Shown piece by piece: positions 1-12,059 of a DNA stretch of 56,884 bases (position 1 is the first letter of the stretch; each line of letters starts with the position of its first letter). The position numbers and the translations under genes were made by a program. The DNA lies in NCBI GenBank assembly GCA_051453625.1, contig JBOZIK010000001.1, positions 51,929,734-51,986,617 of the forward strand, read 5' to 3'. The notes below the pieces were generated by a model, which made no database searches, was not told the origin of the DNA, and was given only the letters and a program-made list of their open reading frames with translations. This DNA comes from Welwitschia mirabilis. Its lineage: Eukaryota > Gnetophyta > Gnetopsida > Welwitschiales.

Positions 1-734
1 TTCTGTGTTGTTTTCTTTTGTATGCCTGCTGTTCCATTCTTGTTCAAGTACTTTCTTCTTGTTAGTTTTGTAACAATAGAATACTGGCTATAATTGGTAA
101 GAGTAAAGGATTCCTGTGGGAGAAGGGGAGAGAATTGTTCTTCCAACATCAGATATGCTCTGACAAAAGAAATCCATTTTTTTACTGGCTAGACGCCATT
201 AGCTGCATTGATGAGTTTGTTCCCCATTTTTGCCACATATGCTCTCCACAACTCATCCTCTGCCTTTCTGAACTAGGGGGTTCCATTGCTGATGATATGG
301 TGATGCTGATTTTGGGGTGTTCTCCCACCTACCTAACAGTCACAAGACACTTCTAGTGTACTGGTTATTCAACCTTGACCCACTTGGTTTTCTCATGTAC
401 CAAAGTCTCCCATCAATTTTCGTCTTCTATATAATCAATTCATACGATGTCATCCCATCTTCTACTAGGTGGAAGTAGACCCTTTGGTGTGAATGCAAGT
501 CTTACAAATCTATAGAGTTGGGAATTCACATCTTCTTTGCTGCAGGCTTAACAATTTCACTTTTGAAACTGACCTTTTTTGGATCATCTGTTTCCTGTTG
601 TCCATATTTTGGTGACTTTGTGAAGATGATGACTCTGCTTTAAAGACTCTTCCTAGAGCATCTCTTCTTACTATGCTAGGGTTCAGAGAAGAGTGGTCAT
701 TGTTGTTGTCTGTCTTCACATCTTGAATGATCAG
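1..734. other. Unassigned sequence
   Basis: No gene, LTR boundary or recognisable polymerase motif is seen. The short open frames at 135-356 (+) and 510-719 (-) have no recognisable composition or start context. The sequence is less AT-rich than the centre of the window and may be old retroelement flank. Confidence 0.4.
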
Positions 735-1319
735 GAAGCCTTCCCATCAAGAGGAAGAGTTCCTCATCAGCATCTCCTTGAGCTAGGGGAGCATGGTAAC
801 TGCCTCTACCTGGTTGCCCTTTTTGTACATTGACACATGTAACAATCTCCTAGGATTCTAAATGAAATGGGTTCCACTATAAATAAGCCATTCCTACCTC
901 GCTTTACTTGTCGTGAACACCATTTTGATTTGCAAACACATTGTCAAGAGCCTAGACCCCCATGTTGTTTTCAACCAGCAGTAAATCCAGGAGTCTTCAA
1001 CGTTTCCTTGTGTGTTCTAAAGGTCTTTAGACCTTCAATTAAGCCATTTTTAGGACTGGAGTGTGCAAGAGCTCATTAGCATCTGCTTAAGCTAGGGGAG
1101 CAAGGTGATCACCACTCCCTAGTTGTCCTTTTTGTACTTTGACACATGTGCCAGTCTCCTAGGATTCCAAATGAAATAGATCCCACTATAAATAAGCCAT
1201 CCCTACCTCGCTTCACTTCTTCGTGAACACCATTTGATTTGCAAACACATTCTCAAGAGCCTAAATCCCCAAGCTATTTTCAGCCAGCAGTAAATCAAGG
1301 AATCTTCAAAGTTTCCTTG
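735..1319 (+). repeat. Tandem duplication of a ~300 bp TATA-bearing unit
   Basis: Two direct copies, about 757-1017 and 1072-1319, run in parallel. Both hold GAGCTAGGGGAGCA or a close form, CCTTTTTGTAC, TTGACACATGT, CTCCTAGGATTC and CACTATAAATAAGCCAT. They continue through CGTGAACACCATTT, TTTGCAAACACATT and GCCAGCAGTAAATC. TATAAATA occurs at the same place in each (about 878 and 1190), so each copy looks like a core promoter plus leader. No coding sequence of note follows either copy. The source could be an LTR or a duplicated gene promoter. Confidence 0.8.
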
Positions 1320-1715
1320 TGTTGGAAATGAAGCCAAATCTCTTGATGTTATTTATTCCTTTGTAGTTTGACTTTATTTATTTTTATATAGTCCCCTTTT
1401 TGTTGTAATTTAAAATTAAAGGGAGAAGGGAAGTCTAATGGGGTCATCTAGAAAGTTCTAGAAGTTAGGGTTAAGGTTTCTACCCTAAAAGAAAATCTAT
1501 ATAAGGAAAGTAGAGGCATGGAATGCCATAAGGTGTGTGGGAGTCAAGAATTATTAGATTGGCTATTGAGGACGACTTGTGTCCTTGCCCTTTTCTTCAT
1601 TCTAATAGAGACCTCTGCATTGCTTCTGTGGTTTTTCCCCACATTGGGACTTTCCACATAAATCTGGTGTGTTGATGTTTGCATTTTGCTTTTGCTCTGC
1701 TGCATTTTTCTAACA
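1320..1715 (+). mobile_element. Copia LTR, apparently solo
   Basis: The 396-base block starts TGTTGGAA and ends TTCTAACA, the imperfect inverted termini expected of an LTR. Inside, in order, are a heat-shock-type element at 1451-1463, TATATAA at 1498-1504, and a downstream part containing CCCCACATTGGG and TTTCCACATAAATCTGGTGT. The latter is typical of R/U5 in plant Copia LTRs. Neither a primer-binding site after it nor a clean 5 bp target duplication is visible (CCTTG against CTATT), so solo status is inferred. The first ~70 bases match the LTR start of the minus-strand Copia at 6.5 kb. It abuts the end of the second tandem copy. Confidence 0.75.
1451..1463 (+). promoter_or_regulatory. Three-unit heat-shock element in the Copia LTR
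   Basis: GAA-AG-TTC-TA-GAA fits the nGAAnnTTCnnGAAn consensus exactly and lies about 35 bases upstream of TATATAA at 1498. That placement resembles known heat-responsive Copia LTRs such as Arabidopsis ONSEN. Activity is not shown. Confidence 0.6.
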
Positions 1716-4600
1716 CTATTGTCAAGTGATGTCAGTTGTGACAATGCCTAGAAAAGTGAACTACTGGTACTTAGCGTCGTCAATGATTAATGCACTGTCA
1801 AGCCATTGCTATGTAGGGTAGCCTAGCGATAGTGTAGCAATGCATTAGGGAAGTCATACCTTTTTCTTCTCATCTTTAAGCATTCTCATTGCGACTTCCT
1901 TTGCCTGGTGCCTCGTTTTAGCATTCGAATCTGTCCTTTTGCTTCTTGAGCTTGATTTAGAAGGAAGCATCTCTTTGGGTTGCACAAAATTTCCAATGTT
2001 TTTAGAATGTCTTGTTTTCATTTAAAAAATCTAGGGTTTTCTTTTATCATAAAACAATGGTGGTTTCAAGATTTTAGTAGGGGGTAGAATTGTGTTTTGT
2101 AGTATCTTTAGAAATACTTGATGACTTTTACCCTCCTTTTCAACGGAGAGTTGGTTTTAGGCATCCTTTGATGTTAAAATTCCTGTTTTTATTTGTAGTG
2201 GAATCCTCGTCTAGATCATTGAAAAGATTTTGAAAGCCCTAGATATTAAAAGGTGGTTATAAAAAAAGTTTAGTTTTTGATAGAAAAGTCCTTTAAAGAT
2301 GTTATAAAAGAAGAAATTAATACCCCCTTATTCAATAAAATTAATGGTGTTAGATGAAACTGGAAAGTTTTAGATGGAGTGAGGTTTTGTGATCAAGAAA
2401 TCAGATTTTCTTAAATGTGGTGACAAATCAGGACGATGATAAGGACTTCCTCATCTCTACTATCTCAAAGGTGAGAATTAGAATTGGAATCCATACTTTG
2501 GCTAGGGACTTGGGAATGTGGGGAAGAAGCAGAAATTTTATTCTACCTGTAGGGATTTTCATGGAAAGAAAGGAAGCAGTGAGGACGTTGTTGCCTAGAT
2601 ATGTAGTAGTACTTGACCTTAAAGGGGTAAGACTAGCATTATTTCAAGGGGGAAACAAGTTGTGGCCAAGGCAATACAGGCCAACATCATTCCTTCTTTC
2701 CATGGTAGTCATCTTTTGGTACTTGCTTTGATGATTTTAGAGCACCAGATTATGGTTTTCTAGCATTCATATGGACAAGGAAAGTAGAATTCACCAGAGA
2801 AGAGAAGCCTTTTATCTGCCCTATCCTTGTTTGATCAATAAATTAATTTGCAAGTTTGTGCTGTTGCCTGGAGACGTTGGTTTTACTGAATCTTCAGTTA
2901 TAACTATTAAGATTGTTTAGAGGATGAGCATACGAAAGTGCAAAAAGATTGGTCTTGAAATGCCTCCGGTCTTTTGCTCTTGTTGTCGCTGCTACTTCTT
3001 TGTGTATGGTTTTTATTTTTAGGTATCAGTTGGAAATTTTGCTGGCTAAGGTAAATCTATTGAACTAGACATGCATAATATGAGACATACTTTTAAGAGA
3101 AGTAGCTTAGAGAATAGAATTGTGAAAGTTAAAGCAAAAGGTAAGAATGAAGTCTTTTTATGCATGGATGATGTGCAAGAGGGTTTAGCACAATTCGAGC
3201 ATGGGTTGCATAAGCAATAAAGATCTTAATTAGACCTGGCCATGGGAGGTGTAAATGAAACTATTGCCAAAATAATAGACAAATTGGATAACCTAAATTA
3301 GAGGGAAAAGGTAAAGAAGAAGATCCATTTTTTGGAGGTGAGGAGGAGGAGTTTGCATCATTATTTCCTCCTTCCAATATTCCTTCTCCTTCTATCCCTT
3401 CTCCCTTAGGCACAAAGTGATGTAACTTTGTAATTGTGGGTTGTAAACAAGATTTTTATATTTTGTATTTTTTTAAGTATGTGCTTAACATTTAGGATGT
3501 TTTTAATAGAAAATGATTGTTTTGTTTTCAAAGATGTCTTTTCTTTCTAGCATAAAATTTTTTGTGTTGAATTTTCATGGCCTTGTTCAGTAATTAAATG
3601 ATCTATCTTGCCAGGGTTTGAGAAGGGCCTGGTAGGGGGCTATGATGAATACAAAACAAGGCCTCTAAGGGGCTCTAATTGTGGAAATTTAAGTGTATTT
3701 ACAAGGTTATAGATTCATTCGAGAGCATGCAAAAATTAGACATGAGTGGGACATAGAGCTAGGACAAAAAATAAGTTATTTTGTGAAAGACAAACCGTTG
3801 CTACTAACTGTCGTCTACCAACTATCTAGCGACCCTTTCATCTGTTGAGGATTGAAATTATTGTCACATAACATTGCTAGGCAACTACCTAGTAATGCCT
3901 TCTTTCATGATTATCACTCCTTTGCATTGCCAAGCAATGAAGTAGTAACCATGCATTTTTGCGCCAATGATGCCACATGGCATTGGCTGACGACACCACC
4001 TAGAGACACCTTCTAACTGGAACTTCTCGAACTTGTCATTACTTGCTCTTCCCTAGCAATACAAGTGCGGATAGGATAGTTGCATAACCAATTGCTATAG
4101 ATTGTTATGGTAACTTCTCTCCCAACTTCCTCTGACATTTTAAGCTATTTAAGCAAAGGGCTTATCCTTGCAAAACATCTTCCTAATCACTTGGATGACA
4201 TGACAAAATTATCGAGGATGCCATTGAGAGAGTCCTGGAACCAAGTTCGTTGTCTGATGTAGTTAGTTTGGGTGAGATGCTTGTTCCAAGCCCTCAATGT
4301 AAGTTGTGTATGTGACTTATAGTTTGAGACTAATAAGGTGACAACCAATTCTTTACAGTGACTTGTGTTGTCAATTATAGATGGATAGTTGGTTTATAAT
4401 TCATTTTTCTTCTCCCCTGTGACAAGTTGTCTTGATTGGTTATGATACTTGGGATTGTTGAATAATGTGATTTGAATGCTTAATAGAACACACAAGAATT
4501 CCATCAAGCATTGTACAAGTCCTTTTTCAACTAGATGGCCCCTTCTTCTAATGATAAATCATTATCTCAAAAGGACTAGCTCCTTTCCTCTCCTTTCCAT
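1716..4600. other. Unassigned, old repeat-like sequence with degenerate CTAGCAATGCC-type motifs
   Basis: There is no recognised gene. The 104-residue open frame at 2417-2731 (+) has no family resemblance I can name. Two patches, 1741-1860 and 3790-4110, repeat loose variants of a GCTAGGCAAT/CTAGCGAC word on both strands. Short GA-rich sequence near 3320-3360 could be a coding remnant. Confidence 0.35.
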
Positions 4601-4654
4601 TGGATGGAAGCTCTTTCAAAGGTTGAAAATCCTATCTCTATTATTGGCATATTC

Positions 4655-5120
4655 TTTTCTGACCAGCTTCTTCTTTTTCATTTTCTCCTTTTCCTTTTGC
4701 TTCTCCCTCTCTGTCTTGTCTCCTTTTCCTCATCCTCCTCTCTCATGGAAGAAGGAATCTCTTCCTCTACCATTTGTCCATAAAAGAACCCCTCTTCCAC
4801 CTTCTCTCTCCCTTTCGTATCCTCTATGACCGCTTTTGCACCTCTTCCAACATTAGACAAGCTCCTTTTAGGATAGATCTCTTCCCTAGAACCTTTCTAG
4901 TGACTGATCGTTACTCTAGAGGGTCGAGGACTCCTCTTCTCTTCTCTTTCTTTCCATAGGGATACCTCTGCAAGGCTCTACGCTTGTCCTCTATCCTGAG
5001 AAGGATTCCTTCCTCCTTCTCTCTCTCCTTTGCCCCTTTTCTCTTTTCCTTACCCTATTCCTTTTCCCTCACTCTCTTCCTTAGCACATTTTCTTTACCT
5101 GAGGTCTTCCACACCTAAGG
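4655..5120 (+). repeat. Pyrimidine-rich (CT) low-complexity block
   Basis: The plus strand is overwhelmingly C and T, with runs such as TTTTCTCCTTTTCC and CTTCTCTCTCC; purine-rich on the other strand. It creates spurious Ser/Leu/Phe-rich open frames on plus and Glu/Lys-rich frames on minus. A shorter similar patch lies at 5330-5420. Confidence 0.7.
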
Positions 5121-6420
5121 TATGAACCCTAACTCCCTCCTACCCAAGTTATGGAAGAGAAAACCTTCGTTAGTCCAAAAGGTTATCTCTAGCCCTCCGA
5201 CATGTTTCGCACATCCCTCCTATAGATAGGTTCCTATCTGTTGTTGCCTTCTTAGACTTATGCCCTCAGCCTTACCTTTTGGAGATAGTCTACTTGGACA
5301 CTCATCTTCTCCTCTTCTTTGAGTTTGAGAATTCAGTTCCTCCCCTTCTTTACTCTGGTGAGAAGGACCTTCTCGTTTTCTACCCACCTTAGCTTCTCTC
5401 TTTTCCTTACCTCCTGGAGTCCTCCCAATGTTGGTTTAGAGGCTTTGCATAACACACTACAAATAGTGCATGAGTACAAGACCATTGCCCATGCTAGTGA
5501 ACATTGCTTTGGTAGGATGACCTGGTATTGCAGCACTAGGATCTTGTCGAGACTATCCATAACCACTGGCATTCTTTCCTTTTTTATTGGATCTAGAAGA
5601 GCCCAAGGGTTGCATCAAATCCTTGGAATGCACTAGGGTGCATGCAACCTTACACTGGGGTGAGTACAAGCTTGATGTGTAGAAGGGTGGCTACTATTCT
5701 AGTAGGAGGACCTTTCTAGAACCATTAGGGACCAATCAAGCATTGCCAATCTCCTCCTTCCTACCTAAGAGTGTGAATGTGCTACAATCATTTGTGCTAA
5801 GCATAAAGGCCATCTTTAGTTGCTGCTTTGAACACTTCATCCCCATTTTTCCCTAGCCCCCTACGTATCTTTTAATATTTGTTCCCACTTCTCTACCCCC
5901 AAAAAAGGGGTTTAGTCTTGCCCTTTCTTCTTGCCTATGGTTCCTAGCATTTGGGGTAGTCGTCTCATCATGTTCTCTTTCTTCCTAGTCTCCTTCATCT
6001 CTCTTGTCTCACTAAGGGGTTCTACTGATTATCACCTAGGGCAGGGGTCCTCTCTCATTTCATCTCCCGTGTGATAGCATTAGCTCTTACCATTAGTAGC
6101 AATTGCCTTCATGACTTTAACATGTTTTAGTGGGCTCCGATTTGGAGTGCTCCTTTTATGAGCTTCACTCTTATCTCCTCTCGATCTGAGGAGAAGCTTT
6201 CTTTTTGTTATCTCCTTTTCTTCTTTTAGTTCCTCGCTACAAAGTTAGGAGAGAGGGGAGCTAGAAAGAAAGCCTATTTAACTCCCTTTCTCTTCTTGAG
6301 GGATATACAAGGAGAGAGGTAGGGTGCTGAATTGACGAGTGCTAAAACTTTTAACTGCCATATTACTTTTTTCTATGTTTCAATTTCAATTTGATAATAA
6401 CAACCTCGAGGTGACTTTAT
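5121..6420. other. Unassigned sequence
   Basis: No recognisable protein, LTR end or RNA gene. Parts are CT-rich and continuous in style with the block before it. The end may include the distal part of the LTR of the Copia element at 6.5-9.5 kb, but similarity fades after about 80 bases. Confidence 0.35.
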
Positions 6421-6507
6421 AATCTAACAACTTTTTTACAACCATTAGGGATCAACATAAAAATGTCAAAAACAAGGGAATAAAATAGAACTTGGCTTCA
6501 TGTAACA
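6420..6507 (-). repeat. Start of the 3' LTR of Copia-1
   Basis: Read on the minus strand from 6507 it begins TGTTACATGAAGCCAA and continues with TTTTATTCCCTTGT and TTTGACATTTTTATG. This aligns with the start of the LTR at 1320, showing one family. A purine-rich stretch at 6508-6520 would be its decayed polypurine tract. Similarity becomes weak below about 6420. Confidence 0.65.
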
Positions 6508-6619
6508 ATACTCTTACACTTGAAGACAAATTTGCCACTCCAAAATCAAGGCTTTAAGAGATGCACTACTTTCAATGCCCACATCATCAAGTAATTACCA
6601 GTCCAATCCTTTTCTTATA

Positions 6620-9480
6620 GGAGGAGTTCTTGTCCACTATCATTGTCTTAGTTGAAGCAACTGCTGCATTTTCCTTTGTGTGAATTTTAACAACTTGCAA
6701 CAATCATTTTTCAATAGTTTTCCTGCTGTAATGATACTAAACATTGATATGTTTAGTTTAAGGATGGAAAGTTGCTGTGTAAACTAAACATGTAACACTT
6801 TGACTGTTGCAGAAGATTGCACACTTCTCGTTAAAAAGGAAACCATTTAAGCAAATATTACAATCACCTTATTTCGTTGGCTACCTCTGTGAGAGTAATG
6901 TATATAGTCTTTGTAGTGGACAAGGTAACATCCTATTGGAGATATGCTAACTAGCTCACTAGACCACTACCAAGAGGAAATACATAACAACTGGTAAATG
7001 TCCAAGTATCCTTGTAACCTATAAAGTTGACATGCACAAAACCAACAAGATTAAATTTCTTACCTTCAAAACAAAAAGCACCATGTTGTGACCCCTTTAT
7101 GTACTAAAGTATCAATTTCATTGCTTCCCAATTTTTGAGACCAAGATTGCTTATTTATCTGGAAATAGCTTCCATTGTGTATGTAATGTCAGGATTACTA
7201 CACATCATAGGATACATAATACTATGAAACAACATATGTGTAAGCAATGGAGGCCATTTTCTTCATGTTCTTTTTAGATGTGGGGCAATCATTTCTGATA
7301 ATTGAAAATGTGATACCAAAGGAGTATTAATAAAATTGAAAGTTTGCACTTTAAATTGTTCCAATAGTTTACCAATTTAGATTGACTCAAATAATAAAGC
7401 TTATCACTACTTCTGTCCCTCTAGATTCTCATTCCAACAATTTTGTTGGAAGGGCTTAGATCCTTAGTTGCAAAATGCCTTGGCATTCGAGATTTCATCT
7501 TTTTAATTTTATCAACATTTCTTGCTATAAACATATCATCAACATAGAGCCAAAGAATGACAATTTTACCTATAGACATATACATTGATTTACCTCACTT
7601 TTCAAATACTATTGCTTCTGCATAAATTAATCAACGTTCTTGCAGCATTGTCTAGGAACTTGTATGAAGCCATACAGGCTCCTTCTTAAACTACACACAA
7701 GTTTAGGATTAGAATCCTCAAAATGACTCATTCCTACACGTACATTTCCTCATCTAAGTCGCCACATAGAAAAGTGGTCTTAATGTCCAAATGCTGTAAT
7801 TCTTAATCAGTAGGAGTGAATAGGAATCAAATGATACAAATAGGAGCACGTTTTATTATAGATGACAAAATTTTATTAGGATCAATATCAGGATTATGTT
7901 TAAAACCTTTAGCTACCAATATGGCCTTGTATCTCTTCTCATCATTAGTCTTTTTCCTCTTGAGTTGGGATTGTAAAGATTATTTTTCGGGTGCCAATGA
8001 TAGGACCTCCATCCTCATATTCTCTTATGAACCGAAGAACATCACGTCTCCCATGAATGTCAGAATAAAACAATTACTGATTTATAGGGGCCTTACCATC
8101 ATCACAAAAAGCACATTTGTGTGCATGGATATCTAACTTGGATGTATAAGACACATGGCTGTAGGCCTTAACTAATTGTTCGAGGATGAGACAAGGAGAT
8201 TGGACTCCCAATCTACAACATTTTATTTTCGTACTTGTCTCAGTTCAACTGTAGAATTAAAGATTTTAAATGTATTGAAGGCCAAGTCTCTGGATTTTAG
8301 AGGATATACCATATTTTCTTACCATGATCTTTAACAAAACTAATAAAATCTGAAGCACCACCATGAAAAACAGGATTTATCAAGATGGATTGAATCGAAA
8401 ACAAATGGCTTTTTATGCTGAAGATTAGTTCCAAAATTCATATAATTTCCCCCTCTTATTACATACTCAGCATAAAACTCAACAGTTATGGAGAATACCT
8501 TGGGCAATAGATTCTCCCAATCTGTGATGCCACCAAGCTCCAATGCTTCCTTGTGCCACTACAACGTTCCCAAATCTAGGTTTAACGCTTAGAATATACA
8601 CGTAACTCTCTATCTTACCACGAGCAACACCATGGCTCCTTTGGTAGTCTTCCAACTACGACTTCAAAATGCAACTATGCAACCATTTTCATCCAACAGT
8701 CTTGTGGTTCTTAGCCACTATGGGAATATGCTTGACATTCTGCAAAGTTAGGATCTGTCCATTTGCACTCCTTAAGTTTGTAGGCCCAATGCCTTGCATC
8801 TTACAAGTACTATCACCTAAATAAAATACACTACTAAAAGCTGCCTCATATGTTGTGAACATGTTTCTATGTGGATAGACATAATAGGAGGCAGTGGAAT
8901 CTGAAGTGCAAATCTCATGGGAGGCGTATTGGAAGATTGAAACTTCACTTGAGTGAGCAATGAGATTAATTCCAGCCTCTCCATTTTCCTCATTTGATCA
9001 GCCAGAAGTCTTACCATTCTTCATCCCAGTCCCTCGATTCTTCTTGTAGCGATCATTCTTCATGTGATCTTTCTTCTTGCAATAATAAGAAATCACATCA
9101 TGCATGCTACATTTGCCTCTGCTCTTGCCTTTGCCATGGCACCTTTTGTATTTAGACGACCTCACGAAATGTTTTAATAGCCTCACTCTTATTGTTATGT
9201 TCAACACCCAACAATGTAGCAACAGTGTTGTCCCATGTTGGCTTGGAATTTGCTATTATAAATATAGTGACTACAGATTGCTAGCTTGAATGCAAAGAAG
9301 ACAGCACTAGAAAACATGTTAAAATTTCTGAGAAATCAACTGTAGAGCATTAGGCTGTGTAAACAAACCTTGTGTTTCATCCAATTAAGGATTTAAAAGG
9401 GCAGCTTCCTTTAGCTGGCAATTGAAAGCCTTCTTCAGGATATAAAACATGTTCATACCAGAGGCTTCATCATACCATTT
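6620..9480 (-). mobile_element. Copia-1: degraded Ty1/Copia gag-pol
   Basis: Reading down the minus strand gives the Copia order. First comes a gag end with a damaged zinc knuckle YYCKKKDHMKNDRYK near 9050-9090. A protease region and pre-integrase with LQNVKHIP then WWHHRLGE (8.75-8.5 kb) follow, then decayed integrase (8.5-7.8 kb). RT has RRSLYGF near 7.68 kb and an intact YVDD at 7535-7546. RNase H (7.25-6.7 kb) includes PDITYTMEAISR, LSTTKT and TKHINV, and the end is LLQVVKIHTKEN near 6.66 kb. Stops and frameshifts break every domain, though about 46 codons around YVDD stay open. The plus-strand primer region and 5' LTR were not found above 9.5 kb. It is not functional. Confidence 0.85.
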
Positions 9481-10336
9481 CATTAGTGGACTGACCATGA
9501 TAGTGCATAGGATGTGGATCGCTTAGAAAACAATTGTACAAGTAGTGTTGTTTAAGAGCGTGACATGAAATCAAAACATTTTTGTTAACAATTTGAAAAA
9601 GAACTAGAAATTTTATCCCGTAAATCTCTTTTGTACACTAATAAGATACCAAATAGACCAATTTCAGAATGCTTAATAATGAAAGGAAACAAATCTTGAT
9701 AGAGGTCTTCACTATTTCTAAATAAAAAGTTCTTGGTTTCAAAATTTTGCAGGTAAAATAAGATGAACAATAGAAACTACATTGATATGTTGTACATCAG
9801 AAAGTAAAACATATTTCATCCTATGAAATTATGTTTTTATATTAAAAAAGATGGTGTTCTACTCTATAGAACAAGCTGTGTTTAAAGGTTGAGAGTAACA
9901 AATAAAACAAGATAGGTCATTATTAAATGATGCCAATGGCATTATTAATGTTTTTGTGTTTCTTTGTCTTTTAAGAAGTTAAAATCCAAATCTATGATGA
10001 GCAGTATACTACTAACAAGAAGAGTTTTAGCTCTTTAGAAATAGGAGTTCCATCAGGTGTGAAACAATCCTACACTGAAGTTCTTCTTTGGCTCCCAAAC
10101 AACTATTTTTCTCCTAAATGTTTTCAGAAAGTAGAAGGCTTCTTCTTAAAAATGCCTAAAGTTAAGTGCTTGAGGAAGAAGAAGGCATGATCATCCTAGC
10201 ATGAAAGAGGCTTGGATATTCAGTTCCTTCACTGTGAAAGACTACCCAAGAACAAAAGGACAAGAACATTGGGATATCAAAGCAATCCAATCACATTTCA
10301 AAGTATAACTTCCTTTCAAATTTTTAGGCTTCCATT

Positions 10337-10379
10337 CCATTCATGAACAATTAAATTGCCATTCATGAACAATTAAATT
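10337..10379 (+). repeat. Tandem duplication, period 22
   Basis: CCATTCATGAACAATTAAAT occurs twice without mismatch, 22 bases apart. This looks like a recent local slippage or repair duplication in otherwise anonymous DNA. Confidence 0.9.
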
Positions 10380-10569
10380 CCAAAGAGATTGGACATGAGA
10401 TTGTTTTCTTCTAAAAAGTCTTTAATTATGCTCTTTCCAAAGCTACCATAACACATAGGAATCAAATGACAACAAACAATCTTGGCCTTTTGCGCACAAT
10501 GAGGACAATACCATGTGTAGCTAGATGTTCAACATCATTTGAAAGAAGTCTATGCAATTTTGCCATTGC

Positions 10570-10593
10570 AAAAAAAAAAAAAAAAAAAAAAAA
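10570..10593 (+). repeat. Poly(A) run of 24
   Basis: Twenty-four consecutive A. It may be a retrotransposed tail or a slippage tract; no retrogene or SINE-like box was recognised upstream. Confidence 0.9.
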
Positions 10594-11243
10594 TCCGAAC
10601 ATTTCTTGTGTACAAGCAATTAAGAAAACACTGTCTACATGATTCCCCTTTGTTTTTACAAAAATAATTGTCTAATCACATTTTTGAAGGCTCTCTGGAA
10701 AAGATTATTTATGTAATTGTGCTACAGAGAAAAAGAACTATTTTTTGGTCTGATTCCAATTTTTTCCCATGTAATTGTTTCTAGATTAAACAGATAAATT
10801 CAGAAAGTATTATAAACTTCTGAAGATTTGAAGGTAACCCCGCCTTGCCAATTCCAGTTTCCTTGAATATTTAAACCATGCTTAATATCTGTCTCGGAGA
10901 CTAATGAAATAATAGGTAAACATGTAGACCAACTGCGAGTGCTGCAACATATAAACCCTCCCTATTACAGGTCTGCCATTTAGTAACGTATACTATATTT
11001 TAAGGGATCCAACATCATTATTCACCTGTTTTGGAGCAAGTTCAAAATATGAAAGTCAACTCATGGGGGTTGGATCTCTCAATAAAATAATGAGGTGCCT
11101 ATATGATCTTACATAGACATAACTATGACTTTCTGTCGTTGGTTGGTACAAAAGGAAAAGCACAAGTATCAACTGTGATTGATGTAAACCATATAGTTAA
11201 ATTGATATTACACAATGTTCTAGGCATATTTCTGAAACTAAAA

Positions 11244-12059
11244 NNNNNNNNNNNNNNNNNNNNNNNNNNNNNNNNNNNNNNNNNNNNNNNNNNNNNNNNN
11301 NNNNNNNNNNNNNNNNNNNNNNNNNNNNNNNNNNNNNNNNNNNNNNNNNNNNNNNNNNNNNNNNNNNNNNNNNNNNNNNNNNNNNNNNNNNNNNNNNNNN
11401 NNNNNNNNNNNNNNNNNNNNNNNNNNNNNNNNNNNNNNNNNNNNNNNNNNNNNNNNNNNNNNNNNNNNNNNNNNNNNNNNNNNNNNNNNNNNNNNNNNNN
11501 NNNNNNNNNNNNNNNNNNNNNNNNNNNNNNNNNNNNNNNNNNNNNNNNNNNNNNNNNNNNNNNNNNNNNNNNNNNNNNNNNNNNNNNNNNNNNNNNNNNN
11601 NNNNNNNNNNNNNNNNNNNNNNNNNNNNNNNNNNNNNNNNNNNNNNNNNNNNNNNNNNNNNNNNNNNNNNNNNNNNNNNNNNNNNNNNNNNNNNNNNNNN
11701 NNNNNNNNNNNNNNNNNNNNNNNNNNNNNNNNNNNNNNNNNNNNNNNNNNNNNNNNNNNNNNNNNNNNNNNNNNNNNNNNNNNNNNNNNNNNNNNNNNNN
11801 NNNNNNNNNNNNNNNNNNNNNNNNNNNNNNNNNNNNNNNNNNNNNNNNNNNNNNNNNNNNNNNNNNNNNNNNNNNNNNNNNNNNNNNNNNNNNNNNNNNN
11901 NNNNNNNNNNNNNNNNNNNNNNNNNNNNNNNNNNNNNNNNNNNNNNNNNNNNNNNNNNNNNNNNNNNNNNNNNNNNNNNNNNNNNNNNNNNNNNNNNNNN
12001 NNNNNNNNNNNNNNNNNNNNNNNNNNNNNNNNNNNNNNNNNNNNNNNNNNNNNNNNNNN
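11244..12059. other. Assembly gap (816 N)
   Basis: A run of N. It may hide the promoter or first exon of the Ycf20-like gene. Open frames spanning it are artefacts. Confidence 0.99.

Larger units (their letters stand above)
9481..11243. other. Unassigned sequence with small repeats
   Basis: The 5' part of Copia-1 may extend here but I cannot delimit it. The stretch contains a 22 bp-period duplication (10337-10379) and a 24-base A run (10570-10593). No gene is supported. Confidence 0.35.

Noticed and set aside
2417-2731. 104-residue plus-strand open frame
   Set aside because: No recognisable motif, no supporting splice or promoter signals, and its flanks are stop-rich. It is within the length expected by chance in this less AT-rich part.
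4476-4829. 117-residue Leu/Ser/Phe-rich open frame resembling membrane segments
   Set aside because: It is produced by the pyrimidine-rich low-complexity block; frames on both strands are open there for the same reason.
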